Of a stretch of DNA of 24,473 nucleotides, positions 14,070-21,072 are shown piece by piece. The stretch's first letter is position 1. Each line of letters starts with the position of its first letter. The DNA is from Candidatus Methylophosphatis haderslevensis (GTDB lineage Bacteria > Pseudomonadota > Gammaproteobacteria > Burkholderiales > Rhodocyclaceae): positions 1 to 24,473 of the forward strand of contig JADJSA010000015.1 of assembly GCA_016711925.1 (NCBI GenBank), in the 5' to 3' direction. The notes under the pieces were generated by a model that was not told where the DNA came from, ran no database searches, and saw nothing but the letters and a program-made list of their open reading frames with translations. The position numbers were made by a program, and so were the translations under genes.

Positions 14070-14983
14070 GCCGGCCGCCCGCGTCGTTTGGGATCGAACT
14101 GGACGATCGTGCGGCCGTCGGCGGTGGAACGCGGTGCCGGCTTCCAGGCGTGGCCGTACACCACCTCGAAGGTGGCCGGCAGTCGGCCATCGCGCCGGTG
14201 CATCTCGTAAGCGGCGTGCACCCGTGCCCACAGGTTCTTGCCGCTGAGTCCGCGGCGGCGGCCGGCGAGCGCGCACTGCGCGCCCGAGACGCGCAGGTCG
14301 CGCAGCAGCGCGTCGATGCCGTCGTAGGTCAGAGTGAGCGTTTCCATGTCCATCACCGGCTCGGCAAACCCGGCCTTGACCAGCGCATCGCCCAGGTCGT
14401 GCATGTCGATGAAGCGATGCACATGCGGCAGCGAATCGGCCTGCGCGAAACAGCGGCGCAGTTCCTTCAGCGTATCCGGTCCGAAGGTACTGAACATCAG
14501 CAAGCCGTCGACGGCCAGCACGCGCTGAATTTCGCTCAACGCCGGGAGCGGATCGACCAGCCAGTGCAGCATCAGGTTCGACCAGGCCAGCGAGATCGAC
14601 CCGCCTGCAAGCGGCAGGCGGGTCGCTTCGCCACACACGCGCACCGCTTCGCGCGCCCGCCCGCCGGGCAGCAGGCGCTTGAACCAGGGCAATTCCTCGC
14701 CCGCTTCGCGCAACATGGCGAGCGAGAAATCGCAGCCGATGCGCTCGGCCTGCGGGTAGCGCTCGGCCAGCAACCGCAGGTCGGCGCCGGTGCCGCAGCC
14801 GATGTCGAGTATGCGCGCCGGTTGCAGGGTGACCAGATCGAGCCGCTCGCCCATGCGCCGCGCCACTTCGCGCGCCAGCACGGCGGCGGCGTCATAGCCG
14901 CGGGCGGCCCGCGAGGCGTTGCGCAGCACGCAGTCGCGTTCGACGTCAAAGCGCGCGTCGTCGGTGCGAAGCTGCGCGTCCAT
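14066..14983 (-). CDS. bioC: Malonyl-ACP O-methyltransferase BioC
   Basis: This SAM-dependent enzyme methylates malonyl-ACP to start the pimeloyl chain of biotin. The 305-residue product has the class I methyltransferase motif ARILDIGCGTGADLRLL (about residues 57-72), the acidic FSLAMLREA region, and LPLAGGSISLAWSNLMLHWL typical of BioC. The following LSEIQRVLAVDGLLMFSTFGPDTLKELR is also characteristic. The C-terminus continues past the usual 250-280 residues with a basic tail (FDPKRRGRPA). It lies 19 bases after bioB in the same direction, which makes co-transcription likely. The gene has no frameshift. Confidence 0.92.
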   Translation of the reverse strand: MDAQLRTDDARFDVERDCVLRNASRAARGYDAAAVLAREVARRMGERLDLVTLQPARILDIGCGTGADLRLLAERYPQAERIGCDFSLAMLREAGEELPWFKRLLPGGRAREAVRVCGEATRLPLAGGSISLAWSNLMLHWLVDPLPALSEIQRVLAVDGLLMFSTFGPDTLKELRRCFAQADSLPHVHRFIDMHDLGDALVKAGFAEPVMDMETLTLTYDGIDALLRDLRVSGAQCALAGRRRGLSGKNLWARVHAAYEMHRRDGRLPATFEVVYGHAWKPAPRSTADGRTIVQFDPKRRGRPA

Positions 14984-15002
14984 CGCTACGGCGAGGGGTG
15001 TT

Positions 15003-15986
15003 TCAGACCGCCTTCATCCCCAGCCGGTCGAGCAGTCCGCGGTCGCGATCCGTTTCGGGGTTGCCGGTGGTCAGCAGCTTGTCGCCGTAGAAGATCGAGT
15101 TGGCGCCGGCGAGGAAACACAGCGCCTGCAGTTCGTCGCTCATTTCCTGGCGCCCGGCAGACAGCCGAACGTAGGATGTCGGCATGGTGATGCGGGCACA
15201 GGCAATGGTGCGGACGAACTCGAACGGATCGAGCGGCGCCGCTTCGGCCAGCGGCGTGCCTTCCACTTGCACCAGGTGATTGATCGGCACCGATTCGGGC
15301 GGCGGTTCCATGTTGGCGAGTTCGGCGATCAGCGCCGCGCGCATGCGCCGCGACTCGCCCATGCCGATGATGCCGCCGCAGCAGACGTTGATGCCGGCGC
15401 CGCGCACCTTGCCCAAGGTATCGAAACGGTCGGTCTGCGAGTGCGTGCCGATCACCTTGCCGTAGAACTCGGGCGCGGTATCGATGTTGTGGTTGTAGTA
15501 GTCGAGTCCGGCGTCCTTCAACTGCTCGGCCTGGCCGTCCTTGAGCATGCCGAGCGTGACGCAGGTTTCCAGACCCAGCGACTTGACCTCGCGCACCATC
15601 TCGATCACCTGTTCGAGATCCTTCTGCTTGGGGCCGCGCCAGGCCGCACCCATGCAGAAGCGCGACGCGCCGCTCTCCTTGGCCGCGCGCGCCGCCGTCA
15701 GCACCTCGTCGAGCGGCAACAGTTCGTCGCGTTCGAGGCCGGTCTGGTAGCGCGCCGCCTGCGAGCAATAGCCGCAATCCTCGGAGCAGCCGCCGGTCTT
15801 GATCGACAGAAGGGTCGACCGCTGGATCGCATTGGCATCAAAATGCTCGCGATGCACCTGTTGCGCGCGATAAAGCAGATCGTTGAACGGCAGGGCGAAC
15901 AGCGCATCGATTTGCGACACGGTCCAGCGCTTGGCCGGCGCGGACCGGTCGGTGTGCGACGATTGAACGGGTATCACGGCAGACAT
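15003..15986 (-). CDS. bioB: Biotin synthase
   Basis: This radical-SAM enzyme inserts sulfur into dethiobiotin. The 327-residue product carries the radical SAM cluster motif in TGGCSEDCGYCSQ (CxxxCxxC, about residues 66-73). The other cysteines that hold the auxiliary cluster are found in the FCMGAAWRGP and TCVTLGM regions, and the conserved Arg is in IACARITMP. NHNIDTAPEFY and GGIIGMGES are family hallmarks. The start at 15986 (MSAVIPVQSS) gives a normal length. bioC follows, but bioF, bioA and bioD are not in the window. comF is divergent, with only about 65 bases between starts, so both promoters must lie in 15987-16051. Confidence 0.96.
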   Translation of the reverse strand: MSAVIPVQSSHTDRSAPAKRWTVSQIDALFALPFNDLLYRAQQVHREHFDANAIQRSTLLSIKTGGCSEDCGYCSQAARYQTGLERDELLPLDEVLTAARAAKESGASRFCMGAAWRGPKQKDLEQVIEMVREVKSLGLETCVTLGMLKDGQAEQLKDAGLDYYNHNIDTAPEFYGKVIGTHSQTDRFDTLGKVRGAGINVCCGGIIGMGESRRMRAALIAELANMEPPPESVPINHLVQVEGTPLAEAAPLDPFEFVRTIACARITMPTSYVRLSAGRQEMSDELQALCFLAGANSIFYGDKLLTTGNPETDRDRGLLDRLGMKAV

Positions 15987-16051
15987 GGATCACCCCGAAT
16001 GGCGGATGGACGACGAGAGGGCGGATTATACCCGTTGCCGGTGGCCGGCCG

Positions 16052-16735
16052 ATGAGCCTCGTCGCCCGCCTGCTCGATTCGCTGCTGCCGCAGGATTGCT
16101 ACGCCTGCGGCGCGCCCGCCGGCCGCGAGCTGCTGTGCCCGGCGTGCCTGCGCGAACTGCCGCTGCTGGCGCCGGATCGCTGCCCGCAATGCGCGTTGCC
16201 CAGCCCGCACGGCCAGCGCTGCGGCGCCTGCCTGCGCGATGAGCCGCACTACGATGCCACCCTGGCGCGCTGGGCCTACGAGTTCCCGATCCGCGAGATG
16301 GTGCAGGCGCTGAAATACCAGGCCAGGCTGGCGCTGGCACCCTGGCTGGCGCGCGGCGTGGCGGATCTGAAGCCGCACGATGCCGATTGCGTGATTGCGC
16401 TGCCGCTGCATCCGGCCCGCCTGGCCGAACGGGGATTCAACCAGTCGGTGGAAATCGCCCGACTGCTGGCGCGCCAGTGGGGACTGCCGCTGCTTCTCGA
16501 TGCCTGCGTCAAGGACCGGCTGGTCGAACCGCAGGCCAGGCTGCCGTGGAAGGCCCGGCGCAAGAACATCCGCGGCGCGTTCCGCTGCGTCACCGACCTG
16601 GGCGGCAGGCGCATCGTGGTGGTCGACGACGTCATGACCACCGGCGCCACCCTCGACGAATTCGCCAAAACGCTCAAGCAGCGCGGCGCGGCGCATGTCA
16701 CCAACGTGGTCATCGCGCGCACCCTGCACAAATGA
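16052..16735 (+). CDS. comF: ComF-family phosphoribosyltransferase-like protein
   Basis: This 227-residue protein starts with a cysteine-rich zinc-finger region (CYACGAPAGRELLCPACL, CPQC, CGAC; residues about 16-60). It ends with a type I phosphoribosyltransferase domain. The PRPP loop is RIVVVDDVMTTGATLDEF (about residues 188-205). RGFNQSVEIARLLARQWG is also typical. ComF proteins take part in DNA uptake in competent species, but the biochemical role is not well defined. The start at 16052 (MSLVARLLDSLLPQDC) fits the family. The gene is divergent from bioB and is followed by trmL after 53 bases, a common betaproteobacterial order. The sequence suggests no regulation beyond the shared upstream region. 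Confidence 0.9.
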   Translation: MSLVARLLDSLLPQDCYACGAPAGRELLCPACLRELPLLAPDRCPQCALPSPHGQRCGACLRDEPHYDATLARWAYEFPIREMVQALKYQARLALAPWLARGVADLKPHDADCVIALPLHPARLAERGFNQSVEIARLLARQWGLPLLLDACVKDRLVEPQARLPWKARRKNIRGAFRCVTDLGGRRIVVVDDVMTTGATLDEFAKTLKQRGAAHVTNVVIARTLHK

Positions 16736-16788
16736 GCGTGCGGCGGCAGTCGGCTGTCGCATTCGGCCCGCCGGAGTAATCTCGCGAG

Positions 16789-17289
16789 ATGTTCGATGTC
16801 GTTCTCCATCAGCCGGAAATCCCGCCCAACACCGGAAACGTGATCCGTCTGTGCGCCAATGCCGGCGCGACGCTGCACTTGGTCAAGCCGCTGGGTTTTC
16901 AGCTCACCGACCGGGCGCTGGCGCGCGCCGGCCTCGACTACCGCGAACTGGCCGAGGTTGCGCTGCATGCCGACTGGCCAGCCTGCGCTGCCGCGCTGGC
17001 CGGGCGCCGCATGTTCGCCATCAGCACGCGCGGCACGGTGCGTTACGATGAAATCCGCTACGCGGCGGGCGACATACTGCTGTTCGGTTGCGAGACGCGC
17101 GGCCTGCCGCAGGATTTGCTGGCGAGCCTGCCACCCGCGCAAATCCTGCGCCTGCCGATGCGCGCACCATCGCGCAGCCTGAATCTTGCCAACTGCGTCG
17201 CGGTGGTGCTCTACGAAGCCTGGCGGCAACTGGGATTCGAAGGATCCGCGGGCACCAGTGCAATTTGCCGCGGTCCACAAATGGAGTAA
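16789..17289 (+). CDS. trmL: tRNA (cytidine(34)-2'-O)-methyltransferase TrmL (SPOUT)
   Basis: This SPOUT methyltransferase 2'-O-methylates the wobble base of tRNA-Leu species. The 166-residue protein has the family opening MFDVVLHQPEIPPNTGNVIRLCAN and motif 2 region DILLFGCETRGLP. The C-terminal knot motif is RAPSRSLNLANCVAVVLYEAWRQLGF. It is about ten residues longer than E. coli TrmL (157), with an extra short tail (GSAGTSAICRGPQME) after the knot. The ATG is preceded by CGGAG a few bases upstream. It lies downstream of comF and upstream of the small exported protein. Confidence 0.93.
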   Translation: MFDVVLHQPEIPPNTGNVIRLCANAGATLHLVKPLGFQLTDRALARAGLDYRELAEVALHADWPACAAALAGRRMFAISTRGTVRYDEIRYAAGDILLFGCETRGLPQDLLASLPPAQILRLPMRAPSRSLNLANCVAVVLYEAWRQLGFEGSAGTSAICRGPQME

Positions 17290-17338
17290 TCTGCCCCTTG
17301 TCCCCCACCGAGAACCGGCGCCGACCAGGAGAACAAAC

Positions 17339-17785
17339 ATGCCGCGCACATTGATCCGTTATCTCGCCCTGATGTCCGCCGCGGCGGCTGCCATGTCGAC
17401 CGCGAGCGCAGGCGACAGCGGCGGCGTGGTACTGGGGCGGCGTACCGGACCGGATGGCGCCTTGCTGGTGGCCCCGGCAGCGGCGGGCCTGCCGGGACGC
17501 GGCGCCTACGTGATCGGCGATCCGCTGCTCGCACCCCATCCGGACATTCGCTACGGCCAGTACGGTCGGCCGGCGCCCGGCTACGGGGGCGGCGTGCTTT
17601 ACGGCGCCGTGCCCGGCGCGGTCTATGCGATTCCCGTTCAGGACCGGATGTACTGCCCGGAGTCGCGCGCCTACTATCCGACGGTGCAGACCTGCGCAAC
17701 GCCCTGGCTGCGCATGCGGCCGGGCGGCGGCGTCAGCGCCGACTCGCCGATCCCGATGCCCAACGCCCAGCCATACAACCGCTGA
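17339..17785 (+). CDS. Small exported Gly/Pro/Tyr-rich protein of unknown function
   Basis: This 148-residue product is not recognised. It has a clear signal peptide (MPRTLIRYLALMSAAAAAMSTASAG, cleavage near residue 25). A low-complexity mature part is rich in Gly, Pro, Tyr and Ala (PDIRYGQYGRPAPGYGGGVLYG). Two cysteines in MYCPESRAYYPTVQTCATPW (about residues 106-120) probably form a disulfide. The CPxxxxYYPxVxxC pattern recalls short secreted proteins seen in many proteobacteria with unknown role. AGGAG is well placed before the ATG. It may share a transcript with trmL, whose stop is 49 bases upstream, or have its own promoter. Confidence 0.8.
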   Translation: MPRTLIRYLALMSAAAAAMSTASAGDSGGVVLGRRTGPDGALLVAPAAAGLPGRGAYVIGDPLLAPHPDIRYGQYGRPAPGYGGGVLYGAVPGAVYAIPVQDRMYCPESRAYYPTVQTCATPWLRMRPGGGVSADSPIPMPNAQPYNR

Positions 17786-17896
17786 AGCGCTGCCCAGCGC
17801 GCCCTGCGGGCGCCGGACGACGCCCTGGAAGGCGCATGGATACTGGCTCTCAGGGCAGGTCTGGGGCGCGAAAAGCGGTGCTGAGCGGGCAGCGCT
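17786..17896. repeat. 111-base convergent gap bounded by a 10-bp inverted repeat
   Basis: AGCGCTGCCC (17786-17795) and its perfect inverse GGGCAGCGCT (17887-17896) bound the gap between the two convergent stop codons. Inside are a GCGCCC-TGC-GGGCGC hairpin (17799-17813, no T tract) and repeat copy B at 17835-17858. It could be a bidirectional terminator region or a small dispersed element; no target duplication is seen. Confidence 0.4.
17835..17858 (+). repeat. Short repeat copy B, reads HGYWLSGQ
   Basis: This is the second copy of the element at 13508-13531. Within the six shared codons GYWLSG, five differ only at the third base. That looks more like a conserved peptide than a conserved DNA element, although no start or stop frames a short ORF here. 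Confidence 0.45.
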
Positions 17897-18878
17897 ATTC
17901 CAGTTTCGGATCGCGGGCGAGCAGTTGCTCGACGGCCGACTTGGCCGATTGACCGCCGAACAACACCGCTGCGACCGCGCGCGTGATCGGCATATCGACG
18001 CCGAGCGGCAGCGCGAGTTGCGCCACCTCGCGCGCGGTACTCACGCCCTCGGCAATGTGGCCGAGTTCGCGCAGGATGTCGTCCAGACCCTGCCCCTTGG
18101 CCAGCGCCAGTCCGACGCGCCGGTTGCGCGAAAGATCGCCGGTACAGGTGAGGATCAGGTCGCCCATTCCGGCCAACCCCATGAACGTCTCGCGGCGGCC
18201 GCCGAGCGCGCCGCCCAGCCGGGCAATTTCTGCCAGACCGCGGGTAATCAGGGCGGCGCGGGCATTGAGGCCGAAGCCCATGCCGTCGCTGATGCCGGCG
18301 GCGATCGCCATGACGTTCTTCACCGCGCCGCCGACCTCGGCCCCGACGACATCGTCATTGGCGTAGATGCGCAGCCGCGGGTGGTGCAGCGCGGCGGCCG
18401 TGTCGCGGGCGAACGCGGGGTCGCGCGCAGCCAGCGTGATCGCGGTTGGCAAGCCGCGCGCCACTTCGTCGGCGAAGCTCGGCCCGGTCAGGGCGCCGCA
18501 GCGCCGTCCCTCGCCCAGTTCCTCATCAACGATACGATGCGGCAGCTTGCCCGAGCCGGCTTCCAGCCCCTTGCATGCCCACAGCAACGGCTGGGCGGTT
18601 CCGATCCGGCTAATCTCGCGCAGCGTCGTGCGCAAACCCGCCAGCGGCGTGGCGATCAGCAACAGGTCCGCCGAGCCGGCCGCGCGGGAGAGATCGGAAT
18701 CGATGGCCAGATCGGCCGGCAGTTCGCAACCGGGCAGATAGCGCGCATTGACCCGCCCGGCGCGCATCGATTCGGCATGGGCCTGCTCGCGCGACCAGAG
18801 TGTGGTGGCGTGAAACGCCGAGAAGGAAGCGGCGAGCGCGGTTCCCCAGGCGCCGGCACCGAGAACCGCAAGTTTCAT
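17895..18878 (-). CDS. gpsA: Glycerol-3-phosphate dehydrogenase [NAD(P)+]
   Basis: The enzyme reduces dihydroxyacetone phosphate to sn-glycerol 3-phosphate for phospholipid synthesis. The 327-residue protein has the N-terminal dinucleotide motif VLGAGAWGTALA (about residues 5-16), ATPLAGL, and KGLEAGSGKLPHRI. GALTGPSFADEVARGLPTA and the catalytic Lys region VGGAVKNVMAIAAGISDGMGFG follow. The C-terminal AEGVSTAREV is also typical. The start at 18878 is chosen because MKLAVLGAGAWG is the canonical opening; the longer open frame is antisense noise. It is the last gene of the minus-strand operon that begins with arsR. The association with secB and grxC is common in beta- and gammaproteobacteria. 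Confidence 0.95.
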   Translation of the reverse strand: MKLAVLGAGAWGTALAASFSAFHATTLWSREQAHAESMRAGRVNARYLPGCELPADLAIDSDLSRAAGSADLLLIATPLAGLRTTLREISRIGTAQPLLWACKGLEAGSGKLPHRIVDEELGEGRRCGALTGPSFADEVARGLPTAITLAARDPAFARDTAAALHHPRLRIYANDDVVGAEVGGAVKNVMAIAAGISDGMGFGLNARAALITRGLAEIARLGGALGGRRETFMGLAGMGDLILTCTGDLSRNRRVGLALAKGQGLDDILRELGHIAEGVSTAREVAQLALPLGVDMPITRAVAAVLFGGQSAKSAVEQLLARDPKLE

Positions 18879-18888
18879 GGGGCTTGAG

Positions 18889-19344
18889 CTAAAGCCCCCA
18901 GACCTGCGAGACACGCACGAACCCGCTCTGGCCGTCGCGATGCCTGACCTTGGCCCAGCCCGACGGCGCCGCCTCCAGCAGTTCCAGCACCACGTCCTTG
19001 GCCGCTTCGAAAACGACCGGCGCGGATTCCTCGGCGGACTTGAGTACGCTGGCCGAAGCAGCAGTGACAATCACGGTGCGCCGCTCGGCGAGCTTGCCCC
19101 GCTCGATCCACAGCAGGCCACCGCCGCTGTCGCGCACCTTGAACCACTTGTCCAGGCTCACCACCAGTTCGACCGGCGTGCCGCGTGCAATGATGAAACG
19201 GGGGTCGGCCTTGGTGGACGGCGCATCGAACAGCAGCGCGGGCTCCGCCACCGAGCGAAACTCGACCGCCCCGGCCGGCAACGCGGCCAGCGCCAGTACG
19301 ATTCCGGCGAGCCGCGCCCGCATCACCCTGCTGCAAACTGTCAT
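18889..19344 (-). CDS. Exported SH3-domain protein
   Basis: This 151-residue protein begins with a hydrophobic export signal (MRARLAGIVLALAALPAGAVEF within residues 8-29). It contains bacterial SH3-like repeats: FRSVAEPALLFDAPSTKADPRFIIARGTPVELVVSLDKWFKVRD and a second, weaker unit ending GWAKVRHRDGQSGFVRVSQVWGL. This resembles the DUF1058/SH3 family found in the periplasm. The start used is 19344, whose ATG overlaps the secB stop (ATGA); a start at 19323 also keeps the signal. Such domains usually bind cell-wall or protein ligands, so a role at the envelope is inferred. It is 10 bases from gpsA. Confidence 0.85.
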   Translation of the reverse strand: MTVCSRVMRARLAGIVLALAALPAGAVEFRSVAEPALLFDAPSTKADPRFIIARGTPVELVVSLDKWFKVRDSGGGLLWIERGKLAERRTVIVTAASASVLKSAEESAPVVFEAAKDVVLELLEAAPSGWAKVRHRDGQSGFVRVSQVWGL

Positions 19345-19802
19345 TGCAATGGCGTTGCCGGCGGCTGCTGCGCCGCCTGCTGTTCGAGCCGCTGCTGGTA
19401 GAGCACCTCGAAATTCACCGGCGCAAGCAGCACCGGCGGAAATCCGGCGCGGTTGATGGTGTCCGAGATGGTCTCGCGGGCATAGGGAAACAGGATGTTC
19501 GGGCAGGCAATCGAGAGAATCGGCTCAAGATCCTGCTGCGGCACGTTGCGGATCTGGAAAATGCCGCCCTGCGCTGCTTCCACCAGAAACATCGTCTTGT
19601 CACCAAGCTTGGCGGTCACGGTAACTGTAAGCAGGCACTGGAACACACCCTCGTCGACACCGCTTCCCTCGGTATGCAACTGGACCTGGACTTCCGGCTG
19701 ATCGCGCTGCAGGAAAATCTGCGGCGCATTCGGAACTTCGAGCGAGAGATCCTTGACGTAGATTTTCTCGATGCTGAACTGTGCTTGCTGGGTATCGGCC
19801 AT
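19341..19802 (-). CDS. secB: Protein-export chaperone SecB
   Basis: This cytosolic tetrameric chaperone holds precursors for SecA. The 153-residue protein shows the family segments FSIEKIYVKDLSLEVPNAPQIF, VTVTAKLGDKTMFLVEAAQGGIFQI and PILSIACPNILFPYARETISDTINRAGFPPVLLAPVNFEVLY. The C-terminal Gln/Ala-rich tail (QQAAQQPPATPLQ) is typical. It is 54 bases downstream of grxC in the same direction, the standard order. The stop overlaps the start of the SH3 protein gene. No abnormality was seen. Confidence 0.96.
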   Translation of the reverse strand: MADTQQAQFSIEKIYVKDLSLEVPNAPQIFLQRDQPEVQVQLHTEGSGVDEGVFQCLLTVTVTAKLGDKTMFLVEAAQGGIFQIRNVPQQDLEPILSIACPNILFPYARETISDTINRAGFPPVLLAPVNFEVLYQQRLEQQAAQQPPATPLQ

Positions 19803-19856
19803 GGTGGTCTCGTTGAGATTGAGGGCCGCGCCGGGCGCGGATCGATTGGAACGGTG

Positions 19857-20114
19857 TCAGGTGGCGAGCAGCGGGTCGAGTCCGCCGGCCCGGTCGAGCG
19901 CGGCAAGTTCGTCGAAGCCGCCGACATGGGTTTCGCCGATGTAGATTTGCGGCACGGTGCGCCGGCCGGTCCGCGCGACCATTTCGTCGCGCCGTGCCGG
20001 ATCGAGGTCGACGCGGATCTTGTCGATATCCGCCACACCCTTGCGCACCAGCAACTGTTCAGCGCGCAAGCAGTAGGGGCAGACGCCGGTCGAATACATG
20101 AGAACCCTGGCCAT
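19857..20114 (-). CDS. grxC: Glutaredoxin 3
   Basis: This 85-residue thiol oxidoreductase uses glutathione to reduce protein disulfides. The active site is CPYC (C12-C15) after MYSTG. The cis-Pro segment is RRTVPQIYIGETHVGGFDEL, and the GGFDEL glutathione-binding turn is intact. It follows the rhodanese gene after 9 bases and precedes secB by 54. The combination of a rhodanese, a glutaredoxin and an upstream thiol-rich ArsR regulator suggests a thiol or sulfane-sulfur link. Confidence 0.95.
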   Translation of the reverse strand: MARVLMYSTGVCPYCLRAEQLLVRKGVADIDKIRVDLDPARRDEMVARTGRRTVPQIYIGETHVGGFDELAALDRAGGLDPLLAT

Positions 20115-20123
20115 TCTGGAAAC

Positions 20124-20552
20124 CTAGCGGGTGGTCAAAGGCTGCCCGGCCTGTTCCCACGCAGGCAGGCCGCCGGCCAGGTTGAAGACCTTTTCGAATC
20201 CGGCCTTGCGCAGGGTACCGCACACCGAACTGGAGCGGCTGCCGGTGGCGCAACTGACGATGATCGGCTTGGTCTTGAACTTGTCCAGCTCGCCCATGCG
20301 CTGTTCGATCTGGCCGAGCGGGATGTGGCGCGCGTTAGGAATATGCCCCTTGGACCATTCGGCCGGCTCGCGCACATCGAGCACCATGGCGTCCTCCCGG
20401 TTGATCATCAGCGTGACTTCCAGCGGCGAAAGACTTGGGCCGGACGCGCGGCCGCGGATCACCGGCCACAACAGCATGCCGCCCGAGACCAGGGCCATCA
20501 CCACCCAGGCCAGGTTTGCCTTGAGAAACTCCACAAGTTCGGCTGTGTTCAC
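20124..20552 (-). CDS. Membrane-anchored rhodanese-like sulfurtransferase
   Basis: This 142-residue protein has one N-terminal membrane segment (about residues 14-32, LAWVVMALVSGGMLLWPVI). A single rhodanese domain follows. The domain includes VTLMINREDAMVLDVREPAEWSKGHIPNARHIPL and the active-site loop CATGSRS with catalytic C101. The end reads NLAGGLPAWEQAGQPL. The loop is the six-residue type of sulfane sulfurtransferases that use small thiols or thiosulfate. With the anchor in the inner membrane, the domain probably faces the cytosol (MNTAEL start, few N-terminal charges), but topology is not certain. It is 10 bases from arsR and 9 from grxC. Confidence 0.92.
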   Translation of the reverse strand: MNTAELVEFLKANLAWVVMALVSGGMLLWPVIRGRASGPSLSPLEVTLMINREDAMVLDVREPAEWSKGHIPNARHIPLGQIEQRMGELDKFKTKPIIVSCATGSRSSSVCGTLRKAGFEKVFNLAGGLPAWEQAGQPLTTR

Positions 20553-20562
20553 GTCGGGTCGC

Positions 20563-20901
20563 TCAGCGTGACGGCATATCGCCGCAGAAGACTTCGCGCA
20601 TCAGGGAGATCAGTTGCAGCGTGCGGCTGTCGCCGACCCGGTAATAGACCCGGTTGGCATCCTTGCGGGTAAGCAGCACACCCTTGTCGCGCAGGATCGC
20701 CAGGTGCTGGGAAATGTTGCTCTGGGAGGTGCCGACGGCATCGACGATGTCCTGCACGCAGATCTCTTCGCCGCCGAGCACGCACAGGATCTTCAGCCGC
20801 AGCGGATGCGCGATCGACTTGAGCGCACGGGCGGCGGTTTCGATATGTTCCTGGCGGTCGATCAGATCGCCGATGGCCTTTGCAGGTGCAGGGTTTCCCA
20901 C
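20563..20901 (-). CDS. ArsR-family winged-helix regulator with a persulfide-sensor-like Cys pair
   Basis: This 112-residue repressor-type protein has the usual ArsR core: LKSIAHPLRLKILCVLGGEEICVQDIVDAVGTSQSNISQHLAILRDKGVLLTRKDANRVYYRVGD. The recognition helix is SQSNISQHLAIL. C40 (RLKILC) and C106 (LMREVFC) lie 66 residues apart, the same spacing as the redox pair of SqrR (Cys41/Cys107) and BigR (Cys42/Cys108), recalled from memory. C48 sits where the ELCVCDL metal motif would begin, but the second cysteine of that motif is Q50, so the classic metal site is incomplete. The first gene of a probable operon with rhodanese, grxC and secB, it may control it. gpmA is divergent. Confidence 0.9.
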   Translation of the reverse strand: MGNPAPAKAIGDLIDRQEHIETAARALKSIAHPLRLKILCVLGGEEICVQDIVDAVGTSQSNISQHLAILRDKGVLLTRKDANRVYYRVGDSRTLQLISLMREVFCGDMPSR

Positions 20902-20930
20902 GGCTCGGGGGTAGTGTTGGACAGGCGGCT

Positions 20931-20936
20931 ATTATA
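20931..20936 (-). promoter_or_regulatory. Possible arsR -10 element
   Basis: On the minus strand these bases are a perfect TATAAT, about 30 bases before the arsR ATG. No convincing -35 was found. If used, the leader would be short. An imperfect palindrome around it might be a binding site for the ArsR protein. Confidence 0.3.
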
Positions 20937-21072
20937 GAATGGAAAGCAGTGCACGTCCGGGCTCAGGCGCGAAGTCGGCGAATTGTCAGCAACGGCCGCC
21001 ATGCGTAACGGATTGTCGGCGGCCGGGTTGTTTCGGATCACCCTTTTTCCCACTTTCTTTGACCTTACTGCC

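Noticed and set aside
14150..16055. Long forward open frames over the bioC/bioB region
   Set aside because: They are antisense to clear bioC and bioB. High GC produces long shadow frames.
17625..18887. 420-codon forward frame across the gpsA region
   Set aside because: It is antisense to gpsA, low-complexity in composition, with no family features.
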